Assembly (NCBI GenBank): GCA_013426805.1
Contig: JACDZG010000055.1
Coordinates: forward strand, 1-45,061
Source: Chromatiaceae bacterium
GTDB taxonomy: Bacteria > Pseudomonadota > Gammaproteobacteria > Chromatiales > Chromatiaceae
DNA: 45,061 nucleotides
Direction: 5' to 3'
Shown: positions 26,523 through 35,558 of the stretch, in pieces
Layout of the letters: the number at the start of each line of letters is the position of its first letter
Numbering within the stretch: position 1 is the stretch's first letter
Made by a program: the position numbers and the translations under genes
Notes under the pieces: generated by a model
Databases searched by the model: none
Told to the model about the DNA's origin: nothing
Seen by the model: the letters and a program-made list of their open reading frames with translations, nothing else

Positions 26523-28270
26523 GTTGTTGTTCCTAGGCTTGAGGGTTTGCCGGCGACCAGCGCGAAGTCGAGCGCCAAGTCCAGCGTGTCCATGAATTCG
26601 CCCACCTTGATGGGCTTGGTCAGGTAATGGAAAAAGCCGGCCTGCATGCCTTTTTCGATGTCGCGGGGCATGGCATTGGCGCTCAGTGCGATCACCGGGA
26701 TCCGCGCCGTGATCGGGTCTTCGGCCAGGATGTGCAGTGCCGTGATGCCGCTGATGCCCGGCAGGTTGATGTCCATCAGGATGATATCCGGCAAGCAGGC
26801 GCGCGCCATCTCCACGCCCTGCCGGCCATCGCGCGCGCTCAGGAGCCGGAGGTCGGGTCGGCGTGCCAGCAGCCGTTCCACCAGCATCAGGTTGGCCGGG
26901 TTGTCCTCCACACAGAGCAGGGTGCGCAAGGTGCTGTCCGGGGCGATCGGGACAAGCGCCGCCGACGGGAGGTCGGCCGGTTCGGCGGCCAGTTGCAGTG
27001 CCGTGGTCGTGTCCAGTTCGATCCAGAAGGTGCTGCCCAGCCCCACCGTGCTGTCGACCCCGATGGCGCCATCCATCAACTCCATCAGGCGTTTGCAGAC
27101 CACCAAGCCAATGCCGGTGCCTTCCTGGGCTCCGGTTTCCTGCCCCAATCGGTTGAACGGTTGGAACAGTTGTGCCAGCTTGTCGGCACCCAGACCTTCG
27201 CCCGTGTCCTGCAGGCTGATGCGCGTACGTTCGTCCGCCCCCGCGGTGCAGCGCACGTCGACGCGGCCGCCGACGCGGTTGTACTTGATGGCGTTGGACA
27301 GCAAATTGACCAGCACCTGCTTGACGCGCGTGCGGTCGGCGCGCACCAGCCAGGGTCCGTCCAGTGTCGGGAAGTGCACGTGGATGCCGCTCTGCTGGAC
27401 CTGCGGCTCGATCATGGCCTCGCAGTCGGCCAGGACCTCGCAGAGCGACATGGGCTCGGGCGACAGCGACAGCTTGCCCGATTCGATGAGCGCGAGATCC
27501 AGGATTTCGTTGATCAGCGCCAGCAGATACCAGCCGGCATGCAGGATCTGATCGATGCAGTCCTTCTGACCGGGGGTGGGCGGCGGTGTGCCGGTCTCCA
27601 TCAGTTGGGCGAAGCCGAGCACGGCGTTCAGCGGTGAACGCAGCTCGTGGCTCATGCAGGAGAGGAATTCCGACTTCGCCTGGTTCGCTTCCTCGGCCGC
27701 CACCTTGGCCTTTTTCAGCTCCAGGTGGCTGTCTTTGAGCACCGCGTTCAGGCGCCGACGCTCGGCTTCCACCTGATGGCGTGCCGTATTGTCGGTGCCG
27801 ATCAGCAGATAGCCGATGATGGCGTCGGCCGCGTCCTGCAGCGCGGTCACCGACACCACGGCCGGCAGGCGGCTGCCGTCCTTGCGGATGTAGGTCAGCT
27901 CGTAAACGTCCTCCATGCTGCGCCGCGCCTTGAACACCAGGGCCTCGAAACCCGGCGCGATGAGCGTGTCCCATTCGATGCTCAACGCCAGTGCACGCGC
28001 CACCAGTTCCTGCGGATCGGCAAGGTCCGCCGGGGTGATGCGGTTCACCACCTCGCCGGCTGTGTAGCCGAGCATGCGTTCGGCACCCACGTTGAAGATC
28101 TGAATGACGCCGCGCTCATCGGTGGCGATGCTGGAGAAATTGGCACTGTTCAGGATCGCGGTCTGCAGTGCGCCGGTCTTGAGCAGCGTCTGCTCGCGTT
28201 GATCTTCGGTGATGGCAGTTGCCACATCAGCCGTGCCTGCACCGGGGGCAGCAGTTCCGTTGTCATGCAT
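26519..28270 (-). CDS. PAS hybrid histidine kinase with C-terminal receiver
   Basis: This is a cytosolic protein of 583 residues. PAS (about 35-165, IFNVGAERMLGYTAGEV), HisKA with FLSCMSHELRSPLNAVLGF near residue 200, HATPase (about 305-420, LSNAIKYNR, DTGEGLG, GTGIGLVVCKRLM) and a receiver (about 450-575, LLCVEDNPAN, ILMDINLPGISG, LTKPI). It forms an ATGA-coupled pair with the following PAS response regulator, its likely target. I used the ATG at 28268-28270; a TTG two codons earlier is also in frame. GGA lies upstream. Confidence 0.9.
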   Translation of the reverse strand: MHDNGTAAPGAGTADVATAITEDQREQTLLKTGALQTAILNSANFSSIATDERGVIQIFNVGAERMLGYTAGEVVNRITPADLADPQELVARALALSIEWDTLIAPGFEALVFKARRSMEDVYELTYIRKDGSRLPAVVSVTALQDAADAIIGYLLIGTDNTARHQVEAERRRLNAVLKDSHLELKKAKVAAEEANQAKSEFLSCMSHELRSPLNAVLGFAQLMETGTPPPTPGQKDCIDQILHAGWYLLALINEILDLALIESGKLSLSPEPMSLCEVLADCEAMIEPQVQQSGIHVHFPTLDGPWLVRADRTRVKQVLVNLLSNAIKYNRVGGRVDVRCTAGADERTRISLQDTGEGLGADKLAQLFQPFNRLGQETGAQEGTGIGLVVCKRLMELMDGAIGVDSTVGLGSTFWIELDTTTALQLAAEPADLPSAALVPIAPDSTLRTLLCVEDNPANLMLVERLLARRPDLRLLSARDGRQGVEMARACLPDIILMDINLPGISGITALHILAEDPITARIPVIALSANAMPRDIEKGMQAGFFHYLTKPIKVGEFMDTLDLALDFALVAGKPSSLGTTT

Positions 28271-28591
28271 GAGCAATGTCCGATTCGATGCCAGTGGGGC
28301 CGTAGTGAGTGATTGCGTCGCGGGTCAGGGGCGCCGGGTGCACCTGAATGAACGATGACAGCCCGGACCACGGGCGTCTGTACGCTGCCGCACGCGGGAA
28401 AAACTCTCGCAGAGACACCGAGGTATTCTTTTTTTGAGAGATGGGCAACACAGGATGTCCGACCGATGGACGGTGCGTCCCTTACCGGGATCTGCGTACG
28501 GTGCCGTACCGAGCAGGCGCCGCATTGCGCGTAGAGTCCGAGTTCAATGACGCGTACCCCGTCTTCCACTTCCCTTATTCCGGAGTTCGTC
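28271..28591. other. Divergent intergenic region: kinase operon and GGDEF-EAL pair
   Basis: These 321 bases hold no called gene. A short palindrome GTACGG-TG-CCGTAC (28496-28509) and a T7 run (28431-28437) are visible. CGGAG sits seven bases before the ATG at 28592. I could not assign promoter boxes with confidence. Confidence 0.4.
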
Positions 28592-30469
28592 ATGGCCGAC
28601 TTCAGGGAGATCACCGATCAGTCCCTAACCGACCTGCTCAGTGCCCTGCACCGCGAGACAACTGACCCCGCCAACGCTGCTCACGTCGTTCAGGAGCTGG
28701 AAGTCCATCAGATCGAGCTGGAACTTCAGAATCGGGAGCTGCGTGCGGCCCAACAGGCGCTCGAGGAGTCCCGCGACCGCTACGCCGACCTCTACGACTT
28801 TGCCCCGGTCGCCTATGCCACGATGACCGGTCAGGGCCGGATCACCCAGATGAACTTGACCGCCGCCCAGTTACTCGGGGTGGAGCGCGGTCGGGTGCCG
28901 GACTTGTTACTGGGTACGCGGCTTGCGCCAGCGAATGGGCGTGCCCTGCTCGACAGCCTGTCGCGGGCGCTGCGGACCGGGGAGGATGAGAGCCTGGAGG
29001 TCGGCCTGGACCGCGCCCCGGCGTCGCGGCGCGACCTGCGCCTGATCATTCGCCGGGAGCGTCCGCCTCCGGGCGAGGAGGCGCGCCCGGCCTGCCGCGT
29101 GATCCTGCTGGATATCACCGAGCATCTGCAACTGACCGCGCGACTCCAAGAACGCGAGCTGCAACTGGAGCATCTGGTCCAACACGACACGCTCACCGGA
29201 TTACCCAACCGCTTGCTGTTCGTCGACCGTTTGGGACAGGCCATCCGTCAGGCCCGTCGGGAGCGGCGGCAGGTGGCCTTGCTCTTTCTCGACCTGGACG
29301 GGTTCAAGTCGATCAACGACAGTCTGGGACACCCCGTCGGGGATCAGGTCCTGAAACAAGCCGCAACCCGCCTGCTCGGCCTGGTGCGGGAGAGTGATAC
29401 CGTCGCCCGCCTGGGTGGGGATGAGTTCACCGTCATCCTGGCGGAATTGAAGGACGGCAGCAGCGCCGGGCTGGTCGCCCATAAACTCACCGAGGCGTTC
29501 AGGCGGCCCTTCACGGTGGATGGCCGCACGCTCTATGTCACCACGAGCATCGGTATCAGCCTCTTTCCGCAGGATGGATCAGACGTGAATACCCTGGTGC
29601 GCAATGCCGACTCGGCCATGTACCGGGCCAAGGATCGGGGCCGTGACACTTTCCGTTTCTACACCGAGGACATGACGGCACGCATGTTCGCCCAGTTCTC
29701 CCTGGAGACCGCACTGCGGCAGGCACTGGTCAACGAGGAGTTCGTCCTCCACTACCAGCCGCAACTCGATCTGGCAACCGGCCGCATCGTCGGCTTGGAG
29801 GCGTTGATCCGCTGGAACCACCCGACAATGGGCATGGTCGAACCGTTGCGGTTCATTCCCTTGGCGGAATCCACCGGTCTGATCGTCCCGATCAGTGTCT
29901 GGATCGTACGGACCGCCTGCACCCAGATGAAGGCATGGCAGGACCAGGGGTTGTTGACCGACGCGGCGGTCTGGGTCAACCTGTCCAACCGCGATATGCA
30001 GAACCCGGACCTGGCGGAGATTATCGGGGGAATCGTCAGGGCGGTCGGCCTGAATCCAGCCGCCCTGGCAGTGGAGATCACCGAGACCTGGATCATGGCC
30101 AACCCGGAGTCGGCGACCGGAAATATCCGACACCTCCAGTCGCTGGGCATCGCGGTCGGCATCGATGACTTCGGCACGGGCTATTTCTCGCTGGCATCGC
30201 TCAAGCGCCTGGCGGTGCATGAGCTCAAAATCGACCAGTCCTTCGTCGCCGGGCTGCCGGAGGACGCGGACGGCTGCGCCATCGCCCGCGCGGTCATCGC
30301 GTTGGGCGAGGCCTTGGGGCTCAAGGTGGTCGCCGAGGGGATCGAGACCCAGGCGCATGCGCAATTCCTCACCACCGCCGGGTGCCGGATCGGCCAGGGC
30401 TTTCTTTACAGCCGGCCGCTGCCGGCGGAAGAATTCGAGGTTTATGTCAGGCGCCAGGGCTTACTCTAG
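28592..30469 (+). CDS. PAS-GGDEF-EAL c-di-GMP enzyme, both sites intact
   Basis: This is a protein of 625 residues. An N-terminal helical segment (QELEVHQIELELQNREL) leads to a PAS domain (about 65-195). GGDEF (about 205-365) carries the RLGGDEF active site near residue 275. The EAL domain (about 380-620) has the GLEALIRW signature, the metal site IDDFGTGY with Asp525/Asp526 and the closing EGIET. Both cyclase and phosphodiesterase activities are possible. The start at 28592 (MADFREITD) matches the paralogue's MADFRNIDD and has GGAG; an ATG at 28547 is in frame but lacks this support. It lies 37 bases upstream of its tandem paralogue. Confidence 0.92.
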   Translation: MADFREITDQSLTDLLSALHRETTDPANAAHVVQELEVHQIELELQNRELRAAQQALEESRDRYADLYDFAPVAYATMTGQGRITQMNLTAAQLLGVERGRVPDLLLGTRLAPANGRALLDSLSRALRTGEDESLEVGLDRAPASRRDLRLIIRRERPPPGEEARPACRVILLDITEHLQLTARLQERELQLEHLVQHDTLTGLPNRLLFVDRLGQAIRQARRERRQVALLFLDLDGFKSINDSLGHPVGDQVLKQAATRLLGLVRESDTVARLGGDEFTVILAELKDGSSAGLVAHKLTEAFRRPFTVDGRTLYVTTSIGISLFPQDGSDVNTLVRNADSAMYRAKDRGRDTFRFYTEDMTARMFAQFSLETALRQALVNEEFVLHYQPQLDLATGRIVGLEALIRWNHPTMGMVEPLRFIPLAESTGLIVPISVWIVRTACTQMKAWQDQGLLTDAAVWVNLSNRDMQNPDLAEIIGGIVRAVGLNPAALAVEITETWIMANPESATGNIRHLQSLGIAVGIDDFGTGYFSLASLKRLAVHELKIDQSFVAGLPEDADGCAIARAVIALGEALGLKVVAEGIETQAHAQFLTTAGCRIGQGFLYSRPLPAEEFEVYVRRQGLL

Positions 30470-30506
30470 TCCGGCATCGAGTGCTTTTTTACCCGTGGAG
30501 GCCGCG

Positions 30507-32744
30507 ATGGCGGATTTCAGGAACATCGACGATCGTTCACTCGCCGACTTGCTCGCCAACCAGCAGCGCGACGCCCTGGATGCTGCCGATCCGCGCCGGG
30601 TGGTGCAGGATCTCCAAATCTACCAGATCGAGCTGGAACTCCAGAACCGGGAGTTGCGCGCGGCGCAGCAGGCGTTGGAGGAGTCTCGTGATCGCTATGC
30701 GGACCTCTACGACTTTGCCCCGGTGGCCTATGCCACCCTCACGCGCCACAGCCGGATCACGCAGATGAACCTGACCGCGGCCCAGTTGCTGGGGGTGGAG
30801 CGGGGACGGGTCCCGGAGTTGGTGCTGGCCACGCGGCTCGCCCCCGGCGATGGGCGCACCTTGCGCGCCAGCCTGGTGCGCGTCCTGGATACCGGGGATG
30901 AGGAATCCATTGAGGTGACCCTGGGACACCCGCCCGCGGTCGAGCGTCAGCTCCGGCTGGTGATTCGCCGCGAGGGGTTGCCCGCGGCCGGGGAGTCCGC
31001 GACGGCCTGCCGCGTCGTGCTCCTGGATGTCACCGAGATCAAGCGGGCACAGGCCGTCGTGCTCACCCAGCAGCGCTTCCTCCAGTGCGTCGTCGACGGG
31101 ATCGCGGACCCGATCCGGGTGATCGGCGCGGACCATCGGGTCCTGCTGATGAACGCCGCGGCGCGGGCGGCGGACGAGGGCACGGTCGGCGACGTCTTGC
31201 CACACGAACCCGGTTCGGCACCGGGCGTGGCGGCGGGCGGCGCGGAGACCAAGGATGTCCAACGCCGCCAGGGGCCGGACGGGCAGACGCGTTGGATCGA
31301 GCGGATCAGTGCACCGCTGCGCGGTCCCGCGGACGAGATGCTGGGCGTGATCGAGTCCTCCCGCGACATCACCGAACATCTGGATCTGACTGGACGGCTC
31401 AAGGAACGGGAGGTGCAACTGGAGCACCTGGCGCACCACGATGGACTGACCGGCTTGCCCAACCGCGTGCTGTTCGCCGACCGCCTGAAGCAGGCGATGC
31501 TGCAGGCCCATCGAGAGCACCGGCAGGTGGCCGTCCTCTTCCTGGATCTGGACCGGTTCAAGGTGATCAACAATACCCTGGGACACCCCGCCGGAGACCA
31601 GGTGTTGAAGCAGGCGGCGCAGCGGATGCGTGACCTGGTGCCGGAGGGCGATACGGTCGCCCGCCTGGGCGGGGATGAATTCGCGATTCTGCTCGTCGGC
31701 CTGGAGCACGGCGACAGCGCGGGACTGGTCGCCCACAACCTGCTCAAGTCCTTTGCACAGCCCTTTACCGTGGCCGGCCAGTCGCGCTATGTGACCGCCA
31801 GCATCGGCATCAGCCTCTACCCCGCAGACGGTGATGAGGTCGCGGTGCTGGAGCGCAACGCCGACGCGGCCATGTACCGCGCCAAGGACCAGGGCCGCGA
31901 CAGCTTCCGTTTCTACACCAAGGAAATGACGGCGCGCGCCTTTGCCCAGGTCACGCTGGAGGACGCCCTGCGCCAGGCTCTCACCAATCGCGAATTCGTT
32001 CTCAACTACCAGCCCCAACACAACCTGGAAACCGGCGGCGTCGTCGGTGTCGAGGCGCTGATCCGCTGGCATCACCCATTGCTGGGCCTGATCGGACCGG
32101 AACGGTTCCTGCCGTTGGCGGAGTCCAGCGGGCTGACGCTCCCCATTGGGATCTGGGTGGTGCAAACCGCTGCCGCCCAGATGAAAGCCTGGCAGGACCA
32201 AGGGCTGTTGGCGGGCGCGGCGGTGTGGGTCAATCTGTCCAACCGCGACATTCAGAACCCCAACCTCGCTGAGACCATCGAGGGCATCGTCAAGGCGGTG
32301 AATTTGGCGCCCGGCGCCCTGGCGGTGGAGATCACCGAGACCTTGGCGATGGCCAACCCGGCGACGGCGGCCGGGGCCATCCGGCGCCTCCAGGGGTTGG
32401 ACATCAAGGTCGGGATCGATGCTTTCGGGACCGGCTACTCGGCCCTGGCCGCCGTTGATCGCCTGGCCTTGCGCGAATTCAAGATCGATCGATCCTTCGT
32501 CGCGCGACTCCCGCAGGACGCGGCCGGCTGCGCCATCGCCCGGGCGGCCATCGCCCTGGGCCGGGCGCTCGAGCTGCGGGTCGTCGCCGAGGGGATCGAG
32601 ACCCAGGTCCAGGCCGATTTCCTCAAGGCCGAGGGATGCCGGATCGGGCAGGGACACCTGTTCAGCCCGGCGCTCCCCGCGGCCGAGTTCGCGGCCTATG
32701 TGAGGAGCCAGGGCGCGCCGACCGAGCTCACCGCCACCGGCTAA
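30507..32744 (+). CDS. PAS-PAS-GGDEF-EAL paralogue with altered EAL metal site
   Basis: This is a protein of 745 residues, clearly a tandem duplicate of the previous gene: it has the same N-terminal helix and first PAS almost word for word. A second PAS of about 115 residues (RVIGADHRVLLMNAAAR) is added before GGDEF. The cyclase site RLGGDEF is intact. In the EAL domain the EALIRW motif remains, but IDDFGTGY has become IDAFGTGY (Asp638, Ala639), losing one of two adjacent metal ligands. Phosphodiesterase activity is therefore probably reduced or lost. GGAGG lies 8 bases before the ATG. The stop TAA forms the first bases of the repeat at 32742. Confidence 0.92.
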   Translation: MADFRNIDDRSLADLLANQQRDALDAADPRRVVQDLQIYQIELELQNRELRAAQQALEESRDRYADLYDFAPVAYATLTRHSRITQMNLTAAQLLGVERGRVPELVLATRLAPGDGRTLRASLVRVLDTGDEESIEVTLGHPPAVERQLRLVIRREGLPAAGESATACRVVLLDVTEIKRAQAVVLTQQRFLQCVVDGIADPIRVIGADHRVLLMNAAARAADEGTVGDVLPHEPGSAPGVAAGGAETKDVQRRQGPDGQTRWIERISAPLRGPADEMLGVIESSRDITEHLDLTGRLKEREVQLEHLAHHDGLTGLPNRVLFADRLKQAMLQAHREHRQVAVLFLDLDRFKVINNTLGHPAGDQVLKQAAQRMRDLVPEGDTVARLGGDEFAILLVGLEHGDSAGLVAHNLLKSFAQPFTVAGQSRYVTASIGISLYPADGDEVAVLERNADAAMYRAKDQGRDSFRFYTKEMTARAFAQVTLEDALRQALTNREFVLNYQPQHNLETGGVVGVEALIRWHHPLLGLIGPERFLPLAESSGLTLPIGIWVVQTAAAQMKAWQDQGLLAGAAVWVNLSNRDIQNPNLAETIEGIVKAVNLAPGALAVEITETLAMANPATAAGAIRRLQGLDIKVGIDAFGTGYSALAAVDRLALREFKIDRSFVARLPQDAAGCAIARAAIALGRALELRVVAEGIETQVQADFLKAEGCRIGQGHLFSPALPAAEFAAYVRSQGAPTELTATG

Positions 32745-32820
32745 GGTGATTTCCGACAATTTGGATACCGGTCAGTGTCGGTGCGACTTTAGTCGCACCT
32801 GAGTACGAATCGGTGCGACT
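32742..32820 (+). repeat. Dispersed repeat: TAAGGTGATTTCCGACAATTTGG and TCGCAC palindrome
   Basis: About 58 bases match 24984-25040 in reverse complement with few changes, followed by the palindrome GGTGCGACTTTAGTCGCACC (32780-32799) and a half copy at 32812. A third relative is at 44888. It overlaps the stop codon of the preceding GGDEF-EAL gene. Confidence 0.75.
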
Positions 32821-32828
32821 CACGGGCC

Positions 32829-32933
32829 GGACGGGGCATTCGCCCCGTCCGCAACGTTTTCTCCGATCCTGCCGGTTCCAATCAACGCTCGGCCACGGGC
32901 AAAACGTTGGGGACGGGGCGAATGCCCCGTCCC
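32829..32933. repeat. Nested inverted repeat with two GGGGCATTCGCCCC palindromes
   Basis: GGACGGGGC-ATTC-GCCCCGTCC (32829-32850) and GGGACGGGGC-GAAT-GCCCCGTCCC (32910-32933) are each perfect hairpins. They are also inverted copies of each other, and AACGTTTT (32853-32860) faces AAAACGTT (32901-32908). The whole could fold as one long stem around about 40 bases. A further GGGGCATACCCC lies at 32945-32956. Confidence 0.75.
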
Positions 32934-33007
32934 GCCGCGGTTGATGGGGCATACCCCGCCCGGCTTGGCTCTCAGGATGCCGCGGGCCGCAGAGCGGCCG
33001 AGACATG

Positions 33008-33032
33008 GGTGACACCGCGGAGCGGTGTCACC
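33008..33032. terminator. Perfect 11-bp hairpin downstream of crp-like gene
   Basis: GGTGACACCGC and GCGGTGTCACC pair around GGA. It lies 47 bases beyond the minus-strand stop at 33079. No T-tract follows on that strand, so it is either a terminator of limited strength or a REP-like element in the same repeat cluster. Confidence 0.55.
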
Positions 33033-33078
33033 AGGAAACGAACGGCGGCGACGATCAAGGCCGCCGCGCGACCATCCG

Positions 33079-33801
33079 TCATTCCGCGGTGGCGTCGGGG
33101 AGCAGGCGGGCGAATTCCTTGCGGACCACCGCGTAGCACTCGCACACCCGCGCCTCCAGACCCGGTCGATCCAACATGCGGATATGACCCCGGCTGTATT
33201 CAATCAAGCCGGCACTCTGCAACTTGCCGGCGGCGTCGGTTACGCCCTCGCGCCGCACGCCGAGCATGTTGGCGATCAACTCCTGGGTCATCGTCAGTTC
33301 GTTGGAGGGTAACCGGTCGAGACACAGCAGCAGCCAGCGACACAGTTGCTGGTCCACCGTATGGTGCCGATTGCACACCGCGGTCTGCGCCATCTGGGCC
33401 AACAGGGCAGAGGTATAGCGCAACAACAACCGCTGGAAGGCCCCGGAGCTGTTGAACTCCTGCTTGAACACGGACCCCTTCAGTCGATAGGCCTGGCCCG
33501 CACTCTGCACGACGGCCCGATTCGGCATGGTCTCGCTGCCCAGGAACAGGGCGATGCCGACGAGACCGTCGTTGCCGATGACGGCGATTTCGGCGGACGC
33601 GCCGTTCTCCATGACGTTCAACAGGGACACGATGGCGTTGGTGGGGAAATAGACGTGGCTTAACCGGCCTCCGGATTCATAGAGGGCCTCACCCAGCGGC
33701 AGCGCGACCAGTTCCAGGCGGGGCACCAGGCGCTCGAGGACGGCCGGGGGCAGCACGGCGAGCAAGTGGTTAGTGCGTGGGCTGGGGGGGCCGGACGTCA
33801 T
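33079..33801 (-). CDS. Crp/Fnr-family transcription regulator
   Basis: This is a protein of 240 residues. The N-terminal cNMP-binding-like domain (about 10-125) has NHLLAVLPPAVLERL, YFPTNAIVSLLNVM and AEIAVIGNDGLVGIALFLG. This variant is found in regulators that do not bind cAMP and lack Fnr-type cysteines. A long dimer helix is followed by a winged helix (about 165-220, MTQELIANMLGVRREGVTDAAG). The ATG at 33799-33801 is chosen; earlier frame residues are not family-like. No clear ribosome-binding site is visible. Its paralogue at 25265-25676 is a pseudogene. Confidence 0.88.
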   Translation of the reverse strand: MTSGPPSPRTNHLLAVLPPAVLERLVPRLELVALPLGEALYESGGRLSHVYFPTNAIVSLLNVMENGASAEIAVIGNDGLVGIALFLGSETMPNRAVVQSAGQAYRLKGSVFKQEFNSSGAFQRLLLRYTSALLAQMAQTAVCNRHHTVDQQLCRWLLLCLDRLPSNELTMTQELIANMLGVRREGVTDAAGKLQSAGLIEYSRGHIRMLDRPGLEARVCECYAVVRKEFARLLPDATAE

Positions 33802-34127
33802 GACGTGGAGCAGCCTGCAAAATGCGTTGGGATGAGATCTATTTGGGGGGCACCGTGCGGTGCTTACAGTGCCCCGCCGCACAGACTGCCCCAGCGGTCA
33901 GCACGCATCATACGTCGATCAACGTGCCGGGGTGCGGCCAACGCCGTGCATGCGGCACAGCGCTCGCGCGTGCAACAGTATAACACTAGCCGTCGGCCTG
34001 CCCGGAGTTTGGATTTCCGCTGTTTGTTTTAGCACAATCGACCGTCACTCGGATCACGGCGCGGCCGCCGCGCACGGGATGAGCAAGCCAGCCATCGCGG
34101 GCTGTCTGCTGCTGCCTCCCGGCCGGC
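33802..34127. other. Intergenic region upstream of crp-like gene
   Basis: These 326 bases hold no recognisable gene. AT-richer patches near 33978 and 34015 could include the crp promoter on the minus strand. No dyad typical of a Crp site was seen. Confidence 0.4.
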
Positions 34128-34268
34128 GTGATGGGCGTACCCTACCTGTTCGATCCGACGATCAATCTGCTGTCCTTCCTGTTCTCCGCCGCCATTGGCG
34201 TGCTGTTCGGTTACTTTCCCGCCCGGCGGGCAGCGCGGATGGATCCGATTGAAGCGCTAAGACACGAG
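34128..34268 (+). pseudogene. C-terminal scrap of a MacB/FtsX-type ABC permease
   Basis: Forty-seven codons encode [13 protein letters not shown], then [29 protein letters not shown], the final membrane helix and the end motif (P-A-xx-A-A-x-x-D-P-I-E-A-L-R) of MacB-type permeases. Nothing of the upstream 350 or more residues is present. The usual stop after RHE is also missing, and the frame runs on into noise. Confidence 0.75.
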
Positions 34269-34471
34269 TCATTGGTCCGGGAGCAGCATAGCCAACTCAC
34301 CTCGCTGAAAAGACGCAGGGGTCGCGCGTTGCCGCCTAAATTTGGGATTGCCGCGCGGTTCGACCTTGCATTGACCTACAGTTGCGGTCATCTTTCCCGG
34401 ACCGGCGCCCGGTTGGCCGGTCGTCATCCGCTCCCACCAATCGCCCCCACTCACCGCTTTCAGGAACGTCT

Positions 34472-35551
34472 ATGGTCCTTGACTTGCCCCAACTCTACGC
34501 TCGGCTCAATATCCCGGTGCCCGCGCTGTTGCCCGCCTGCGAGCTCAAGCAGATCCGGGGAGTGAATACCCTGGAGATGGCCGGACAGACTGACCTTTGT
34601 TTCGCCGAGGGGCTGGAGCAAGCGCAAGCGGTGCAGGGCAGCCGCGCCGCCGCCGTGTTGGTCCATGACAGCTTTCCGGCCGTCACCGGACCGGCGCTGA
34701 TCCGGGTTGCGGAGCCGCGCGCGAGTTTCTTTCTGCTGGCCGAGTCCTTCCTGCCGGTCTCCGAGGTGCAGGGCATCCATCCCAGCGCGGTGATCGACCG
34801 CAGCGCGGTGCTGGGGGCCGGGTCGGCGGTTGGTGCCTGCGCGGTGATCGCCGCCGGAGTGCGGTTGGGCGAGCGCTGCACCATCGGTCCGGGAGTCTAT
34901 CTGGGGCCAGGTGTGATCCTCGGGGCGGATTCGGTGGTTGAGGCCAACGCGACCGTGCATCGGGACAGCCGGCTGGGCGAGCGCTGCATGGTGCACTCCG
35001 GCAGCGTGATCGGCGGGGATGGCTTTGGTTTCCACTGGGACGGAGAGGGCCACCGCAAGGTTCCTCAACTCGGGCGCGTGGTCATCGAAGACGACGTGGA
35101 CATCGGCTGCAATTGCTGCGTGGACCGCGCCACCCTGGGGGAGACCCGGATCCGTCGCGGCACCAAGATCGATAATCTGGTGCAGATCGCGCATAACACG
35201 GACATTGGCGCCCATGTGATCCTGGTCAGCCAGGCTGGCGTCGCGGGCAGCAGCAGGATCGGCGCCGGGGCCGTGATCGCCGGTCAAGTCGCGGTCTCCG
35301 ACCACGTGAAGGTGGGCGCGGGCGCGCGCATCGGTGGTCAGTCCGGGGTGACCAAAGACGTGCCCGCGGGTGCCGCCGTGTTCGGCACCCCGGCTCGACC
35401 GATGAAGGAGACGCTGCGTGAACTGGCGTCGTTGCGCCAATTGCCGGCGTTACTCAAGCAGTTCAAGCGTCAGCAGCAGGACTTGGACACCCTGCGCCAG
35501 CGGCTCGACGACCTGGAGGGCGGCTCCGCACGGGGTGACCAACCAGCCTGA
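34472..35551 (+). CDS. lpxD: UDP-3-O-acylglucosamine N-acyltransferase (LpxD), apart from the usual lipid A cluster
   Basis: This protein of 359 residues adds the second hydroxyacyl chain in lipid A synthesis in the cytosol. The N-terminal uridine-binding domain (1-100) precedes a left-handed beta helix of hexapeptide repeats (about 105-310). The landmarks are [32 protein letters not shown] and the catalytic His in [10 protein letters not shown]. The C-terminal helix ([20 protein letters not shown]) fits the family. Length is normal. AGGA precedes the ATG at 34472. The gene is not next to skp, fabZ or lpxA, so it may be a second copy; the main cluster would be elsewhere. It ends 7 bases before a convergent gene. 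Confidence 0.9.
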   Translation: MVLDLPQLYARLNIPVPALLPACELKQIRGVNTLEMAGQTDLCFAEGLEQAQAVQGSRAAAVLVHDSFPAVTGPALIRVAEPRASFFLLAESFLPVSEVQGIHPSAVIDRSAVLGAGSAVGACAVIAAGVRLGERCTIGPGVYLGPGVILGADSVVEANATVHRDSRLGERCMVHSGSVIGGDGFGFHWDGEGHRKVPQLGRVVIEDDVDIGCNCCVDRATLGETRIRRGTKIDNLVQIAHNTDIGAHVILVSQAGVAGSSRIGAGAVIAGQVAVSDHVKVGAGARIGGQSGVTKDVPAGAAVFGTPARPMKETLRELASLRQLPALLKQFKRQQQDLDTLRQRLDDLEGGSARGDQPA

Positions 35552-35558
35552 ACGCGCC

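Noticed and set aside
25683-27974. Single 763-residue minus-strand protein
   Set aside because: Its first 480 residues are a frame-shifted shadow of the kinase at 26519-28270. Real homology begins at the ATG at 26522.
30165-32744. Longer 859-residue version of the second GGDEF-EAL protein
   Set aside because: The extra N-terminal part overlaps the first GGDEF-EAL gene in another frame. The ATG at 30507 with GGAGG matches the paralogue's start.
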